This document shows, piece by piece, positions 1 through 8,976 of a stretch of 37,565 nt of DNA (its first letter is position 1; every line of letters begins with the position of its first letter). Source of the DNA: JBBRMQ01 sp038230775 (lineage in GTDB: Bacteria > Acidobacteriota > Thermoanaerobaculia > Gp7-AA8); the NCBI GenBank assembly GCA_038230775.1, contig JBBRMQ010000007.1, forward strand, positions 1 to 37,565, given 5' to 3'. Under the pieces are notes generated by a model. It had not been told where the DNA came from and did not search any database. It worked only from the letters and a program-made list of their open reading frames with translations. A program made the translations under genes and the position numbers.

Positions 1-2212
1 CGCGATCGTCCACCGCGGCAATCATGTGCGTGCCGGGGGTGAGATCGCACTCGAGGGTGTCTCCCCGACCGACGGGGCGGGCATCTACTCTCCAGGAAAC
101 GGTCGTGGTCGCTCGAAGCGGAAGGCGCTGATACGCCGCGCGAAGCGTGGGATCAATGAGGTAGGTCGCGCCGTTCGACGGATGCGCGATCAGCCTGGTG
201 TGGGGCCAGCCCTCTGGCTGGCTAGTGTGGGGCCAGCCCTCTGGCTGGCCGGCCAGCCGGAGGGCTGGCTCCACACCAGCTTTCGCTCGAGCCCACACTC
301 GATACTCCGCGGGCCAGTTCACGTAGCCGTCGTGGTGCCACGAACAGAACTGCGCGGGCGCGTCGACCGGCAACCACTCGCGCTCGATGTCATGGCAGTG
401 CGTGGAAGGGTGCAGACCCGACAACGCACAAACGGGGAGTAGCGCGACATCAGCCGGCGGCTCGACGATCGAAGAATCGTCGCCGATCGGCAGCGCCCCG
501 CGGGCCCGCTTCACGGCGTCCAGCATGACGGCGTTGAAGATCGGCGCGGCCCCGGTGACGCCGCTCGAGTTGCGCAACTGCGAACGGTCGAAGTTGCCGA
601 CCCAGACACCGACCGTGACATCGCGCGTGAAGCCCACCGTCCAGTTGTCACGATACGACTGCGACGTGCCGGTCTTCACCGCAACGCGAAACGGGAAATC
701 GAGGCTGCTGCCGGTTCCGAAGATGAACTGGCGCGCGTTGGCGTCGGAGAGGATGTCGCTGATCCAGAACGCGGTGCGCTGCGACATGACCCGGCGACCG
801 TCGAATCTCACACCGCCCCGGGCGAACGCCGCGTACGCGACGATCATCTGATCGAGGCGTACTTCGGCGTCGCCCAGCGTCAGGCCGAGCCCGTAGTAGT
901 CGGCGGAATTGCCGAAGGTATCGAGCCCCGCCGTGCGCATGAAGCGCAGCAGCGACGCAGGCCCGAGCTTCGAGAGCATCGCGACGGCTGGAACGTTTTC
1001 TGAGCCCGCTAGCGATGCGCGGATCCGCAACGGGCCGCGATACTGGCCGTCGTAATTCCGCGGCTCGTACGTCACGCCGTCTTCGGCGGTGGGGAACTGC
1101 GACGGCACATCCGCGAGGACGGTGGCGGGCGTGTAGCCCTGCTCGAACGCCAGCGCGTACGTGAACGGCTTGAGCGCCGATCCTGGTTGTCGCGGCGCGA
1201 TGACGCCGTCGATCGCGCCGCCAAACGGACGACACTTTGTAGGGCCGGCACACCTTCCGAAATAGTCGCCCGAGCCTTCCCACGCGAGCCACTGGCCGGT
1301 GCCGTTATCGAGCACCGCGACGGCAACGTTGCGCGCGCCGTGCGCGAGAAGGCGATCGCGATTGGCGGCGATGATGCCTTCGACGTCGCGCTGCAACCTC
1401 GCATCAATCGTGGTCCGCACGAGATTGCCGTGGGGCTGCGCGAGAACACGATCGACGAAATGTTGCGCGATCGGCGCGGCCATGTCGGGATGGAACGCGA
1501 CCCGTTCCGCGAGCGCGCGCGAGCGCTCGGCGGCGCTGATCGGCATCGCTTCCAGTACGTAACGTTGTCGCGCCGCCGCCGCCGTGCGGTCGCGCAGCGG
1601 ATTGAACGCGGTTGGCCTCTGCGGCAGCGACGCGAGAAACGCGGCCTGTGCCAGAGTCAGATCCTGAGGCGCGCAGCCAAAGTACGCGTGGCTGGCGCGC
1701 ACGATGCCGTTGATGCCGTTGCCGTACGGCGCCACACTCAGATACGTCGCCAGAATCTCGCTCTTCGAATCGCGATGCTCGAGCCGCAGCGCGAGAACAG
1801 TCTCACGCATCTTCTGAGCGAAGGTTCGTTCGCGCGATCCAAGTAGAAGCTTCGCGGTCTGCTGCGTGATCGTCGATCCTCCTTCCACGAATGAGAGGCT
1901 CCGCACGTCGTGCGCGATGGCGCGAGCGATCGCGATCGGATCAACGCCGATGTGATGGAAGAACCGTCGATCTTCGGCTGCGATCGTGGCCAGCACGACA
2001 TTCCGCGGCAGTTGATCGGCGACGATGCGCTGTCCTCGCGCACCGCTGGCCGCGAGGGGCTCGTACAGAACGACGCCGTTCCGGTCAGTCACCGTCACCG
2101 AGGCGAATCGCCCGGCGTCCGCGATGGCAGGCACCGGCCCGAGTCTCACCCCTGCCGCCAGCGCGGCGAGCACCGCGAGCGCAACACCGCCGATCGCCAG
2201 ACGCAATTTCAC
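1..2212 (-). CDS. pbpC: Penicillin-binding protein 1C (3' end beyond window)
   Basis: Bifunctional peptidoglycan glycosyltransferase/transpeptidase acting in the periplasm, anchored by an N-terminal membrane segment (about residues 4-22). The GT51 domain shows EDRRFF with the catalytic Glu at about residue 80 and GGSTITQQ at 111-118. The transpeptidase domain shows SALK (nucleophile Ser about 344), SEN at 403-405 and KTGTS from 512. After about residue 590 follow a Cys-containing linker and a BiPBP_C-like domain (NGATYLIDP), still open at base 1. The start is a GTG overlapping the TGA of the upstream alpha-2-macroglobulin gene (GTGA), with GAGGTG as a plausible ribosome site just before it, which implies coupled translation. 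Residues about 643-671 (PALRLAGQPEGWPHT and a second QPEGWPHT) are encoded by repeat family A and look like an in-frame insertion between domains. Confidence 0.93.
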   Translation of the reverse strand, partial: MKLRLAIGGVALAVLAALAAGVRLGPVPAIADAGRFASVTVTDRNGVVLYEPLAASGARGQRIVADQLPRNVVLATIAAEDRRFFHHIGVDPIAIARAIAHDVRSLSFVEGGSTITQQTAKLLLGSRERTFAQKMRETVLALRLEHRDSKSEILATYLSVAPYGNGINGIVRASHAYFGCAPQDLTLAQAAFLASLPQRPTAFNPLRDRTAAAARQRYVLEAMPISAAERSRALAERVAFHPDMAAPIAQHFVDRVLAQPHGNLVRTTIDARLQRDVEGIIAANRDRLLAHGARNVAVAVLDNGTGQWLAWEGSGDYFGRCAGPTKCRPFGGAIDGVIAPRQPGSALKPFTYALAFEQGYTPATVLADVPSQFPTAEDGVTYEPRNYDGQYRGPLRIRASLAGSENVPAVAMLSKLGPASLLRFMRTAGLDTFGNSADYYGLGLTLGDAEVRLDQMIVAYAAFARGGVRFDGRRVMSQRTAFWISDILSDANARQFIFGTGSSLDFPFRVAVKTGTSQSYRDNWTVGFTRDVTVGVWVGNFDRSQLRNSSGVTGAAPIFNAVMLDAVKRARGALPIGDDSSIVEPPADVALLPVCALSGLHPSTHCHDIEREWLPVDAPAQFCSWHHDGYVNWPAEYRVWARAKAGVEPALRLAGQPEGWPHTSQPEGWPHTRLIAHPSNGATYLIDPTLRAAYQRLPLRATTTVSWRVDARPVGRGDTLECDLTPGTHMIAAVDDR
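198..277. repeat. Repeat family A, three units inside pbpC
   Basis: Two direct units (198-222 and 225-250), each built on TGTGGGGCCAGCCCTCTGG, are followed by one inverted unit (251-277). The units are also internally palindromic (GCCAGCC...GGCTGGC). The same family occurs between genes at 8854-8962 and 14365-14415. Here it lies within the pbpC reading frame without a stop or frameshift. Confidence 0.9.
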
Positions 2213-5200
2213 CGCTTCACCTCGACGGTCGCCGTCGCCGTCCTCCCGAACACCTCCGGCTCATACATCTCCTCGGCATGCGCGGGCGCTATCATGAACA
2301 CGCCCGCCGTCGTCGCGCGCAGCAGGTACTTGAACTCGTGATCGCCTTCGCCGAGGCGCGTCGCGAAGACGTTGACGCGATCGTCGTGTCGCTCAACGTG
2401 ATCCCAGCCGCCGCGCTCCCACCAGGCCCAGGTGTGATTCATGGCGCGCTCCTGCTGCTCGACAAGCTCGCTGGCGGTGGTTGCGAAGGAAGTCTCGACC
2501 GATTCCGTACCCGCCGGCAATGGATCGGTGACCGCGACGAAACGCCGCTCTTTGGGGTTGCGAATGTGGAGCGTGACTTCGATGAGATCGCCAGCACCGA
2601 ACGACGTGGCGGCGTTTTCGGAACCGTTCACGCGATACGCGCGGGTGATCGAGATGCCGCTGTCGAGCGCTGCGAGCACACCGAGCGGCGCGTAGCGCAA
2701 CCGCATCAGGTAGAAGAGCGTGCCCGTGCCCTCTTTGTCGAACGTGACCGGAACCGTGGTGGCCGTTGGAGCGATCGCCTGCACCTCCGGCATCGTCAAC
2801 TCCTTCGACTTCGCCGCGGTCGAGCGATCCTTGAACGACTCGGTGGCGATCGCGCGCGAGGCGATGGCGACCGTCACGGTGAAGTCGGGTGTCTCCGACT
2901 CGTACTTGCGGTAGTAGTCGACGAGCGCCTCCATGGCCCAGGCGTTCTCCTGCGTGTTGCCCCAACGCCCGCCCTTGCGAACGATCATCAGCCAGCGAAC
3001 CATGCGTTTCACCAGCTCTTCGTCGGTGCCCTGGCGCACGAGGGTGTCGAGCACGATGGCGGTGGAACGCACGTTCGAGCTCCAGCACCACATCAGATAC
3101 GGATCGTTGAGCTCACCGACGTGCGCCTGCCCGCCTTCCGGCAGCACCGCGTTCGTGATGCGGCGATGCAGCTCGTCGAAGCGTTCGCCTTTCTCGCCCT
3201 TCGCGCTCATCGCGTCGGCGAGGTACGCGAGCGCGAAGATCGGCATGCGGTCGCGATAGCCATAGAGGCGCGTGACGTGGCTGTCGGCGTTGCGTCCGCC
3301 TTCGGCCAGCGTTTTCACCGCGAAGGCCTGCCACGCGGTGTAGGCCGGCCACCAGCTCTCATTCACCGGCCGTTTTTCGCCGAGGCTCTTGTTGAGATAG
3401 TCGTACGCGCGTTTGAGAACATCGCGATCGACGCTGTACGAGAGTTTCTGCGCACGTTGATAGACATGAATGACGTCGCTGGTCAGGTACGGCGACTCCA
3501 TCGAGCACTCGCCCGCCCAGTAGGCGAACCCGCCATCACCGCATTGGAATCGCTCGAGATCGCGCAAGGTCGACTGCGCGGTCTTCTTCGCTTCGGCCGC
3601 GTCGATGCCCTGAAGCCGGAACGCGTTGCCGAGATCCGCGGCGACCATCAGCGCGAATGCGGAGGACGCGCGCTGCTCGGCGCAGCCGTACGGATAGTCG
3701 ACGAGGTACTGCGCGCCTTCGCCGAGGCCGACGAGCTGCGTCGAGGCGAGCTCGAGATTCAAGCCGCCAAAGCCCGGCATTACGTTGGCGGGAATCTCGA
3801 GCGTCTGCTGCGATTTCGGATTCGCTTCGCCGTACGCGGCGACCGTTTCGGGGCTGGCGAGGACGCGAACCGGGATGATGTCTTCGAACGCATCGCTTTC
3901 GCGGCCGAGCGTAACGCGCATCTGAATCCGCGCGATGCCCACCGATTTGGCGACGGCGTCGAAACGCGCTTCCGTCGCGGAGTTCGGTTTGACCGCAACG
4001 GTCGCGCGTTCGGTACTGAACGCGATGACGTTTGGATCGAGGCTGCGGATCGTGACGATCGCATTCCCCGAGATCTTCTGGCTGTTCACGGCTCCGCCGA
4101 AGAATGCCTTGTCGCCAACTGCCATGAATCGCGGGAACGCCGGCAACAGCATCAGCGGCTTGTTGACTCGAATCTCGTTCTGTCCCCAGCCGAAGCGCGA
4201 GCTCCGGTCGCCAGCCACGGCCATGATGCGATAGGTCGTGAGCGACTCCGGCAGCGTGACGCTGCTGCGCGCGTGGCCGTTCGCGTCGGTGACGACGGAG
4301 CCGAGCCAGAACGCGAGGACGCGGAAGTCCTTGCGGATCGTCGACGAGCCGGCATCGCGTCCGCCGCCGCCGCCCTCTCCGCTTCCTTTCGGCGTGATCA
4401 CGCGGCGGCTGACGATGCGTTGCCGCGAGTCTTCGGTGAGCACCTGCAGCGCCTTGCGGATGTAGATCGAGTCGAGAACGTCAGGCGTCTGATAATTCGT
4501 CAGCGACAACACGCCGTAGTCGACCGCCCACAACGTGACTTCGGAGGCTGATGCTTTGCCGCTCGCGTCGCGTGTCGTGAGATCGATGGTGGCCTGATTG
4601 CCCGGCCGGTATTCGTCGCGGTTCGCCTTCACGTCGACCTTCAATCGCTTCGACGCATCCTCGACGTTGAGCTCGACGTAACCGAGACGGAACGCAGGCT
4701 TGCCCGGATCGCTCGAGTCCTGCGTGACCGCATCTTTCGTGCGGCCTTTGACCAGCAGGACGGACACAAAGACGTTCGGGATGTCGGCTTCGGTGATCGG
4801 AACGGTGATCGTCTGCTGCGTCGACGTGAGATCGAAGCGCTTCGTGGTGCGAACGCTCTCGCGCTCGGTCGTGAGGATCGCCGTCGCGTGCTCCCATGGC
4901 GACTTCACCATGATCCGCGCCGTGTCGCCGGGACGGTAGGTCTTCTTCTCCGGAACGAGGTCGATGCGGTTGTGGTCGTAGCGCGCCCAGGCGGTGTAGC
5001 CGGAGCCCGTCGCGTAGAACTCGACGAGTGTCGTCGTCGAGCGGCCTTCACCGTCGGCAGCCGTCGCAACGAGCCGGTATTCGCCGCCTCCCTTCAACGG
5101 CACATGCAGCGGCGCGGGCTCCGTGTTGGTCGTGACCGTCCATTCCCCCGCGGGGACAAGCTCGCGCTTCGTGTCCCATTCGTAGAAACCGTTTCCGGTC

Positions 5201-7980
5201 GAGCGGCGGATGCTGTTCCACTGAATCTGCGTCAGCGCGATCTTCACGTTGACGCCGGCAACTGGCTTGCCGCTCAGCGCGACGGCGAGGACACCGGTGT
5301 CGATGCCTTTCGTCGCATCCGCAAAGTACGGCGGCCTGGTCACGCCGATGTACCACGGCGCGGGATCGACTCGATACGACGCGCGGCCCGCGATGTGTTG
5401 TCGCGTGACATCCGTGACGTCGCCCTCGATCCGGTACTCGAACGGCCATCCGGCCTTGATGTCGGTGGGCAGCTTCAGGGCGAGCTCGCCTTTGGCGTCG
5501 AGCGACGCCTCTTTTGTATCGATCGTTTCCCGGCGAACCTCGCCGTGGTCGTAGTCCCAGCCGAGGAAGGTGAAGCGCTCTTCGGGATAGCGGTCGGTAA
5601 TCGCGGACGGCACATCGAGCATCTGAATTTTCGAGTACGACCACGCGACCGCACGGCCGGCCATCGGTCCGCCGTGCAGATAGCGTCCGGTGACCTTCGC
5701 ACCGAGCTGCGTACCGGCGAGCGTGGTCGGCGCGGTCAACGTGGCGTCGACGCGGAAATCGGGACGGCGATACGCGGCCACGAGAAACTCGCGCTCGATC
5801 GACAGCCGCTGGCCGGCGATGCTCGCGCGAACGCTGTAGTTTCCGAGCGGAGCATCGGCGGGCAACATCACTGTCCACGATGCGCTGCTCCACTCGGTGA
5901 GCTCGACGTTGCGTTTGTCGATCACCTTGGCGTGCGAGTCCGACGTCACCACGGCGAGCTTCGTGCCCGCGGGAAGCAGTTGAATGCCGAACGGCGTGTC
6001 GCTGCGCACGACCGCTTTCATGTGAATTTCCTCACCGAGTTTGTACACGCCCCGATCGGTGAAGACGGTTCCGCGCAGCAGCGGATTCGCTTCGTTGATG
6101 TTGAAGTTCGTCTCGAAGTCCCACGGACGGATGCCTTCGTTCCAGTCGCTGCCGGCGTACGCGGTATCGCCGTCCTTCTCAGCAACGACGATGAAGTGGA
6201 GCCCGTTCATCGCCTCCCACGAGTTCTCCCACTCGTCGGACGGCGCGCCTTTCTTCGCTTTCGCTTTCGCACCGCGCGTGCGAAGGTCCTTCACATCCGC
6301 AGTCACGATCCCCTGCTCGTCGGTGACGCCCGTCCAGACGACCTTGTTGTCAGTGGTGCGGATGGAGACATTCGCGCCCGCCACGGGTTTCGCGCTGTCG
6401 AGCGTCGCCACGAGGACGACCACGTTCTGGGGACTGTCCTTGACGCTGATGCCGAGGTTCGTGACCTGCACGACAGTGGCGACGGTCGAGTCGCTGTAGC
6501 GCGCCGAGCTCGGAATCGCTTCGCCCGGCTTGATCGCGGCCCACAGCAGCCCGTGATTGTTCGCGCCGACGGCTTTGCTGATGTCGAGACCGAACGATTG
6601 AATCTTGTCCGGCTTCGGATTGAATTTGCGGACCTCGCTCGCCGCTTTGGGCGCCGTCGAGAAGTTGTTCTTCTTCAACTGCAGAAGGGCCGGCATCGTC
6701 TGATCGATCGTGAGCGGCGCGACCCACTGCGTCACGCTCAGGAAGTTCCGCGCGTGAAACGGAAGGATCGATCCGCCGTCCGACTCCCACACACCCTGGC
6801 CGTCGCCGAAGCTGATGAACGCGACGCGGCGGTTGTTCTCGATCGTCCCCATCCATGTGTAGCCGAGGGTCTGACCGTCGTTCGCGGTGAGCGACGGATC
6901 GACACGCAGAAGGTATTTGTGCGCCGGCGAGAGCGAGTAGCCGAGGACGTCGAGGCTGAACGCGGCGGAAGGATAGTCGTACTCGCGGTCCGGCTCCTTT
7001 GCCTTCAGCACGACCTCGTGTGCCGGATCGGTGATGTCGGTGATCGTCACCGCCTTACGGACGTCGTCGAGCAGGAGCGAGTCGTTCGCGATGAACTTGA
7101 GGTCGTTGCTCGCGTCGGGGTCACACGCGCTCGTGCACTGCAGCCCGCGCACGAACAGCATCGGCTCGAGTTGGACGACGTAGGCCTGCGGCTCGCCGCG
7201 GCTCTGTTTCTCGGCATCGGCGAGTTTGTCGTCAAGGAGCACGTTGATCTGCGTCCCCGGCGGAATGCCCGGCTTCGTCTCGACGACGACCAGCTCGGGT
7301 CGCGCGACTCCAAGCTTCGTCGTGTCCCATTTCGTCGCAAGAAACGACAGCACCGGGTCATCGTTCGAGGCCGCCGCTGCAGCGGCTTTCGCCTTCTTTT
7401 GTTCGAACGCAGCGAGTGCCTGCGGTTCGACGGCCTTCAGCCGCTCGATCCCCGCGTCAGGAATCGTAGGCTCTTCGAACTTCCCCGTTGCGGTGTGCAG
7501 TTTCAGGTGCGCGACGATCGTCGCAGGCTGCACCGGCTGATTGAAGGTCAGGCCAATGACGACCGCGCCGTCCGGCTTGCGATACCAGTTCGTGCTGAGC
7601 AGGCGGATCGTCGGCGTCGTAAACGAGAAGTGATACGCCTGATCGAGCGTGTTGCCGGCCACCGACTTGGCCGCGGCGTCGATCGAGACCTCGTACTTCG
7701 TCGCGAACGGCAGCGCCGACGGTGTGAAGATCAACGTCGTCGGATCGGACCAGCGGAACGTTCCCTTCACGGCCGGCACGATGCGAAAGAACGGGGCGGA
7801 AACCGGTGAGGGTATGCGCCCGACGACGACCATCGGCTCCGAGAAAACGACGCGAACCTCGTTCGCCTCGGCCATCGTCCTCGCTTCACCGACCGGCCCC
7901 GCGCTGACGACGCGCAGGCTGCCGGCGGCGTGAAGGGAAGACGCAACGAAAAGGATCGGGATCCAGAATGAGCGCTTCAT
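2209..7980 (-). CDS. Alpha-2-macroglobulin family protein (bacterial A2M)
   Basis: Large periplasmic protease-trap protein of 1923 residues, similar in size and order to E. coli YfhM. The start chosen is the ATG at 7980, because it gives a clean signal peptide (MKRSFWIPILFVASSLHAAG). An in-frame ATG three codons earlier (7989) lies inside a hairpin. There is no lipobox Cys, unlike E. coli YfhM, so the protein is probably soluble in the periplasm. Tandem macroglobulin-type beta domains fill the N-terminal two thirds. A Gly-rich stretch near residue 1195 may be the bait region. The thioester motif YGCAEQ is intact, with Cys at about residue 1433, followed by a helical thioester domain (YLVDYPYG, then FQCGDGGFAYW). 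In known bacteria this family traps proteases and is often beside pbpC, as here, where the genes overlap by 4 bases. Confidence 0.93.
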   Translation of the reverse strand: MKRSFWIPILFVASSLHAAGSLRVVSAGPVGEARTMAEANEVRVVFSEPMVVVGRIPSPVSAPFFRIVPAVKGTFRWSDPTTLIFTPSALPFATKYEVSIDAAAKSVAGNTLDQAYHFSFTTPTIRLLSTNWYRKPDGAVVIGLTFNQPVQPATIVAHLKLHTATGKFEEPTIPDAGIERLKAVEPQALAAFEQKKAKAAAAAASNDDPVLSFLATKWDTTKLGVARPELVVVETKPGIPPGTQINVLLDDKLADAEKQSRGEPQAYVVQLEPMLFVRGLQCTSACDPDASNDLKFIANDSLLLDDVRKAVTITDITDPAHEVVLKAKEPDREYDYPSAAFSLDVLGYSLSPAHKYLLRVDPSLTANDGQTLGYTWMGTIENNRRVAFISFGDGQGVWESDGGSILPFHARNFLSVTQWVAPLTIDQTMPALLQLKKNNFSTAPKAASEVRKFNPKPDKIQSFGLDISKAVGANNHGLLWAAIKPGEAIPSSARYSDSTVATVVQVTNLGISVKDSPQNVVVLVATLDSAKPVAGANVSIRTTDNKVVWTGVTDEQGIVTADVKDLRTRGAKAKAKKGAPSDEWENSWEAMNGLHFIVVAEKDGDTAYAGSDWNEGIRPWDFETNFNINEANPLLRGTVFTDRGVYKLGEEIHMKAVVRSDTPFGIQLLPAGTKLAVVTSDSHAKVIDKRNVELTEWSSASWTVMLPADAPLGNYSVRASIAGQRLSIEREFLVAAYRRPDFRVDATLTAPTTLAGTQLGAKVTGRYLHGGPMAGRAVAWSYSKIQMLDVPSAITDRYPEERFTFLGWDYDHGEVRRETIDTKEASLDAKGELALKLPTDIKAGWPFEYRIEGDVTDVTRQHIAGRASYRVDPAPWYIGVTRPPYFADATKGIDTGVLAVALSGKPVAGVNVKIALTQIQWNSIRRSTGNGFYEWDTKRELVPAGEWTVTTNTEPAPLHVPLKGGGEYRLVATAADGEGRSTTTLVEFYATGSGYTAWARYDHNRIDLVPEKKTYRPGDTARIMVKSPWEHATAILTTERESVRTTKRFDLTSTQQTITVPITEADIPNVFVSVLLVKGRTKDAVTQDSSDPGKPAFRLGYVELNVEDASKRLKVDVKANRDEYRPGNQATIDLTTRDASGKASASEVTLWAVDYGVLSLTNYQTPDVLDSIYIRKALQVLTEDSRQRIVSRRVITPKGSGEGGGGGRDAGSSTIRKDFRVLAFWLGSVVTDANGHARSSVTLPESLTTYRIMAVAGDRSSRFGWGQNEIRVNKPLMLLPAFPRFMAVGDKAFFGGAVNSQKISGNAIVTIRSLDPNVIAFSTERATVAVKPNSATEARFDAVAKSVGIARIQMRVTLGRESDAFEDIIPVRVLASPETVAAYGEANPKSQQTLEIPANVMPGFGGLNLELASTQLVGLGEGAQYLVDYPYGCAEQRASSAFALMVAADLGNAFRLQGIDAAEAKKTAQSTLRDLERFQCGDGGFAYWAGECSMESPYLTSDVIHVYQRAQKLSYSVDRDVLKRAYDYLNKSLGEKRPVNESWWPAYTAWQAFAVKTLAEGGRNADSHVTRLYGYRDRMPIFALAYLADAMSAKGEKGERFDELHRRITNAVLPEGGQAHVGELNDPYLMWCWSSNVRSTAIVLDTLVRQGTDEELVKRMVRWLMIVRKGGRWGNTQENAWAMEALVDYYRKYESETPDFTVTVAIASRAIATESFKDRSTAAKSKELTMPEVQAIAPTATTVPVTFDKEGTGTLFYLMRLRYAPLGVLAALDSGISITRAYRVNGSENAATSFGAGDLIEVTLHIRNPKERRFVAVTDPLPAGTESVETSFATTASELVEQQERAMNHTWAWWERGGWDHVERHDDRVNVFATRLGEGDHEFKYLLRATTAGVFMIAPAHAEEMYEPEVFGRTATATVEVKR

Positions 7981-7984
7981 CACA

Positions 7985-8010
7985 TGCACAGTCTACGTGC
8001 GGACTGTGCA
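7985..8010. promoter_or_regulatory. Nine-base-pair palindrome upstream of the A2M gene
   Basis: TGCACAGTC and GACTGTGCA are perfectly complementary around an 8-base spacer. The palindrome lies 5 bases before the chosen A2M start and 27 bases after the stop of the DUF2071 gene. It could be an operator, a leader hairpin or a weak terminator. No U-tract follows it. Confidence 0.35.
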
Positions 8011-8036
8011 ACGGTCAGGGCGGCAATGTGGCGTGA

Positions 8037-8807
8037 TTAAGGATTTCGAACCGCTTCGAGCGGATAGACCTTCACGTTCACCTCCCGCGAGTAGTGGCGC
8101 AGCGGGATCGCCTCGGAACGCTTGATGCCGGCGGCCCAGATCAGCGTCTCGTCGAGCTCGAACAGCTCGGCGCGCTGCAGCGGATACGGCTGATGGTGAA
8201 CGCGGGCGCGATAGAGGCGGTGATCGGAATCCGTCGCGTAGAGGATGTAACGCTCGGCGAGGAAGTGCTCGATGGTGCCGGGCGACGCCGCGGTGACCGG
8301 CCCCTCCACTCCCTGGTAGCGGAGCCGCGAGTTCGCGGGCATGGGACCCTTGGGATCGTTGCGCTGCGACGTGAAGTCGACCTTCGGCAGCGGGTCGGTC
8401 GAGGCCGCGAACTCGATCGCCGAATGAAAATACGGCAGCTTGTACGCGGCGCGGGCGGCGGCGACGGCGATCGAGCTCGACGCGTCGAGGCTGAAGAACC
8501 ACACGCCGGGATCTTTCCCCGCGCGGTGTACATAGGTCCGGACGTTGACTTCGTGAAAAGTCGAGATCCACGGCAGCGGCGGCGTCATCACCGCCCGTAC
8601 TCCGGAGAGCGAGAACGGCACGATGCCGACGTAAGCCTTCCCTTCAAAGGTGTCGATCGTCAGGTCGGGCGGAATCAGGCGCTGCAGCTCAGCGACCGGA
8701 ATCTCCCAATGCAGAAACAGAAGGTGATGCCAGTTCTGGTGGAGCAGAACCGGCTGCTGCGGTTCGATGGTTGCCGCGATGCGTTCGGCGAGTTCGACTT
8801 CCGGCAT
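8037..8807 (-). CDS. DUF2071 (YqjF-like) protein
   Basis: A 256-residue protein that I recognise as a DUF2071/YqjF family member from its opening pattern QNWHHLLFLHWEIP, then LIPPDLTIDTFEGKAYVG, PWISTFHEVNVRTYV, and a C-terminal part with HHQPYPLQ. The family is related in fold to acetoacetate decarboxylase, but its substrate is unknown, so no reaction is proposed. There is no signal peptide or membrane segment, so it is probably cytoplasmic. The ATG at 8807 is preferred over an in-frame TTG at 8825 because AGG lies 8 to 9 bases before the ATG. A 109-base inverted repeat separates it from the upstream hydrolase gene, so it may have its own promoter. Confidence 0.82.
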   Translation of the reverse strand: MPEVELAERIAATIEPQQPVLLHQNWHHLLFLHWEIPVAELQRLIPPDLTIDTFEGKAYVGIVPFSLSGVRAVMTPPLPWISTFHEVNVRTYVHRAGKDPGVWFFSLDASSSIAVAAARAAYKLPYFHSAIEFAASTDPLPKVDFTSQRNDPKGPMPANSRLRYQGVEGPVTAASPGTIEHFLAERYILYATDSDHRLYRARVHHQPYPLQRAELFELDETLIWAAGIKRSEAIPLRHYSREVNVKVYPLEAVRNP

Positions 8808-8853
8808 GGGCAATGCCTGAAGCAAGATCGTGACCTACCGAATCCGCCTTGCC

Positions 8854-8962
8854 GCTCGCCAGGGCGGCCAGCCAGAGGGCTGGCCCCACACCTCTGCTGT
8901 GGCAGAGGAGAGAGACGGAGTCAGGTGTGGGGCCAGCCCTCCGGCTGGCCGCCCTGGCGAGC
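8854..8962. repeat. Repeat family A, long inverted pair
   Basis: Arms 8854-8893 and 8923-8962 are 40 bases each and complementary at 39 positions, around a 29-base spacer. Each arm carries the GCCAGCC..GGCTGGC palindrome followed by CCCACACCT. The element fills the gap between the hydrolase stop and the DUF2071 start and could stop transcription in either direction, although no U-run is present. Confidence 0.9.
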
Positions 8963-8976
8963 CGTGGCCTAACAAG

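Noticed and set aside
1891..4551. An 886-codon plus-strand open frame opposite the A2M gene
   Set aside because: It is rich in Arg, Asp and Val with no domain pattern, as expected for the antisense frame of a GC-rich gene. The minus strand has a convincing full-length A2M.
4888..7809. A 973-codon plus-strand open frame opposite the A2M gene
   Set aside because: The same antisense composition and no start context or motif. It lies wholly within the A2M gene.
7985..8010. Intrinsic terminator of the DUF2071 gene
   Set aside because: The stem is good, but no U-run follows on the relevant strand, so it is kept as an undefined palindrome.
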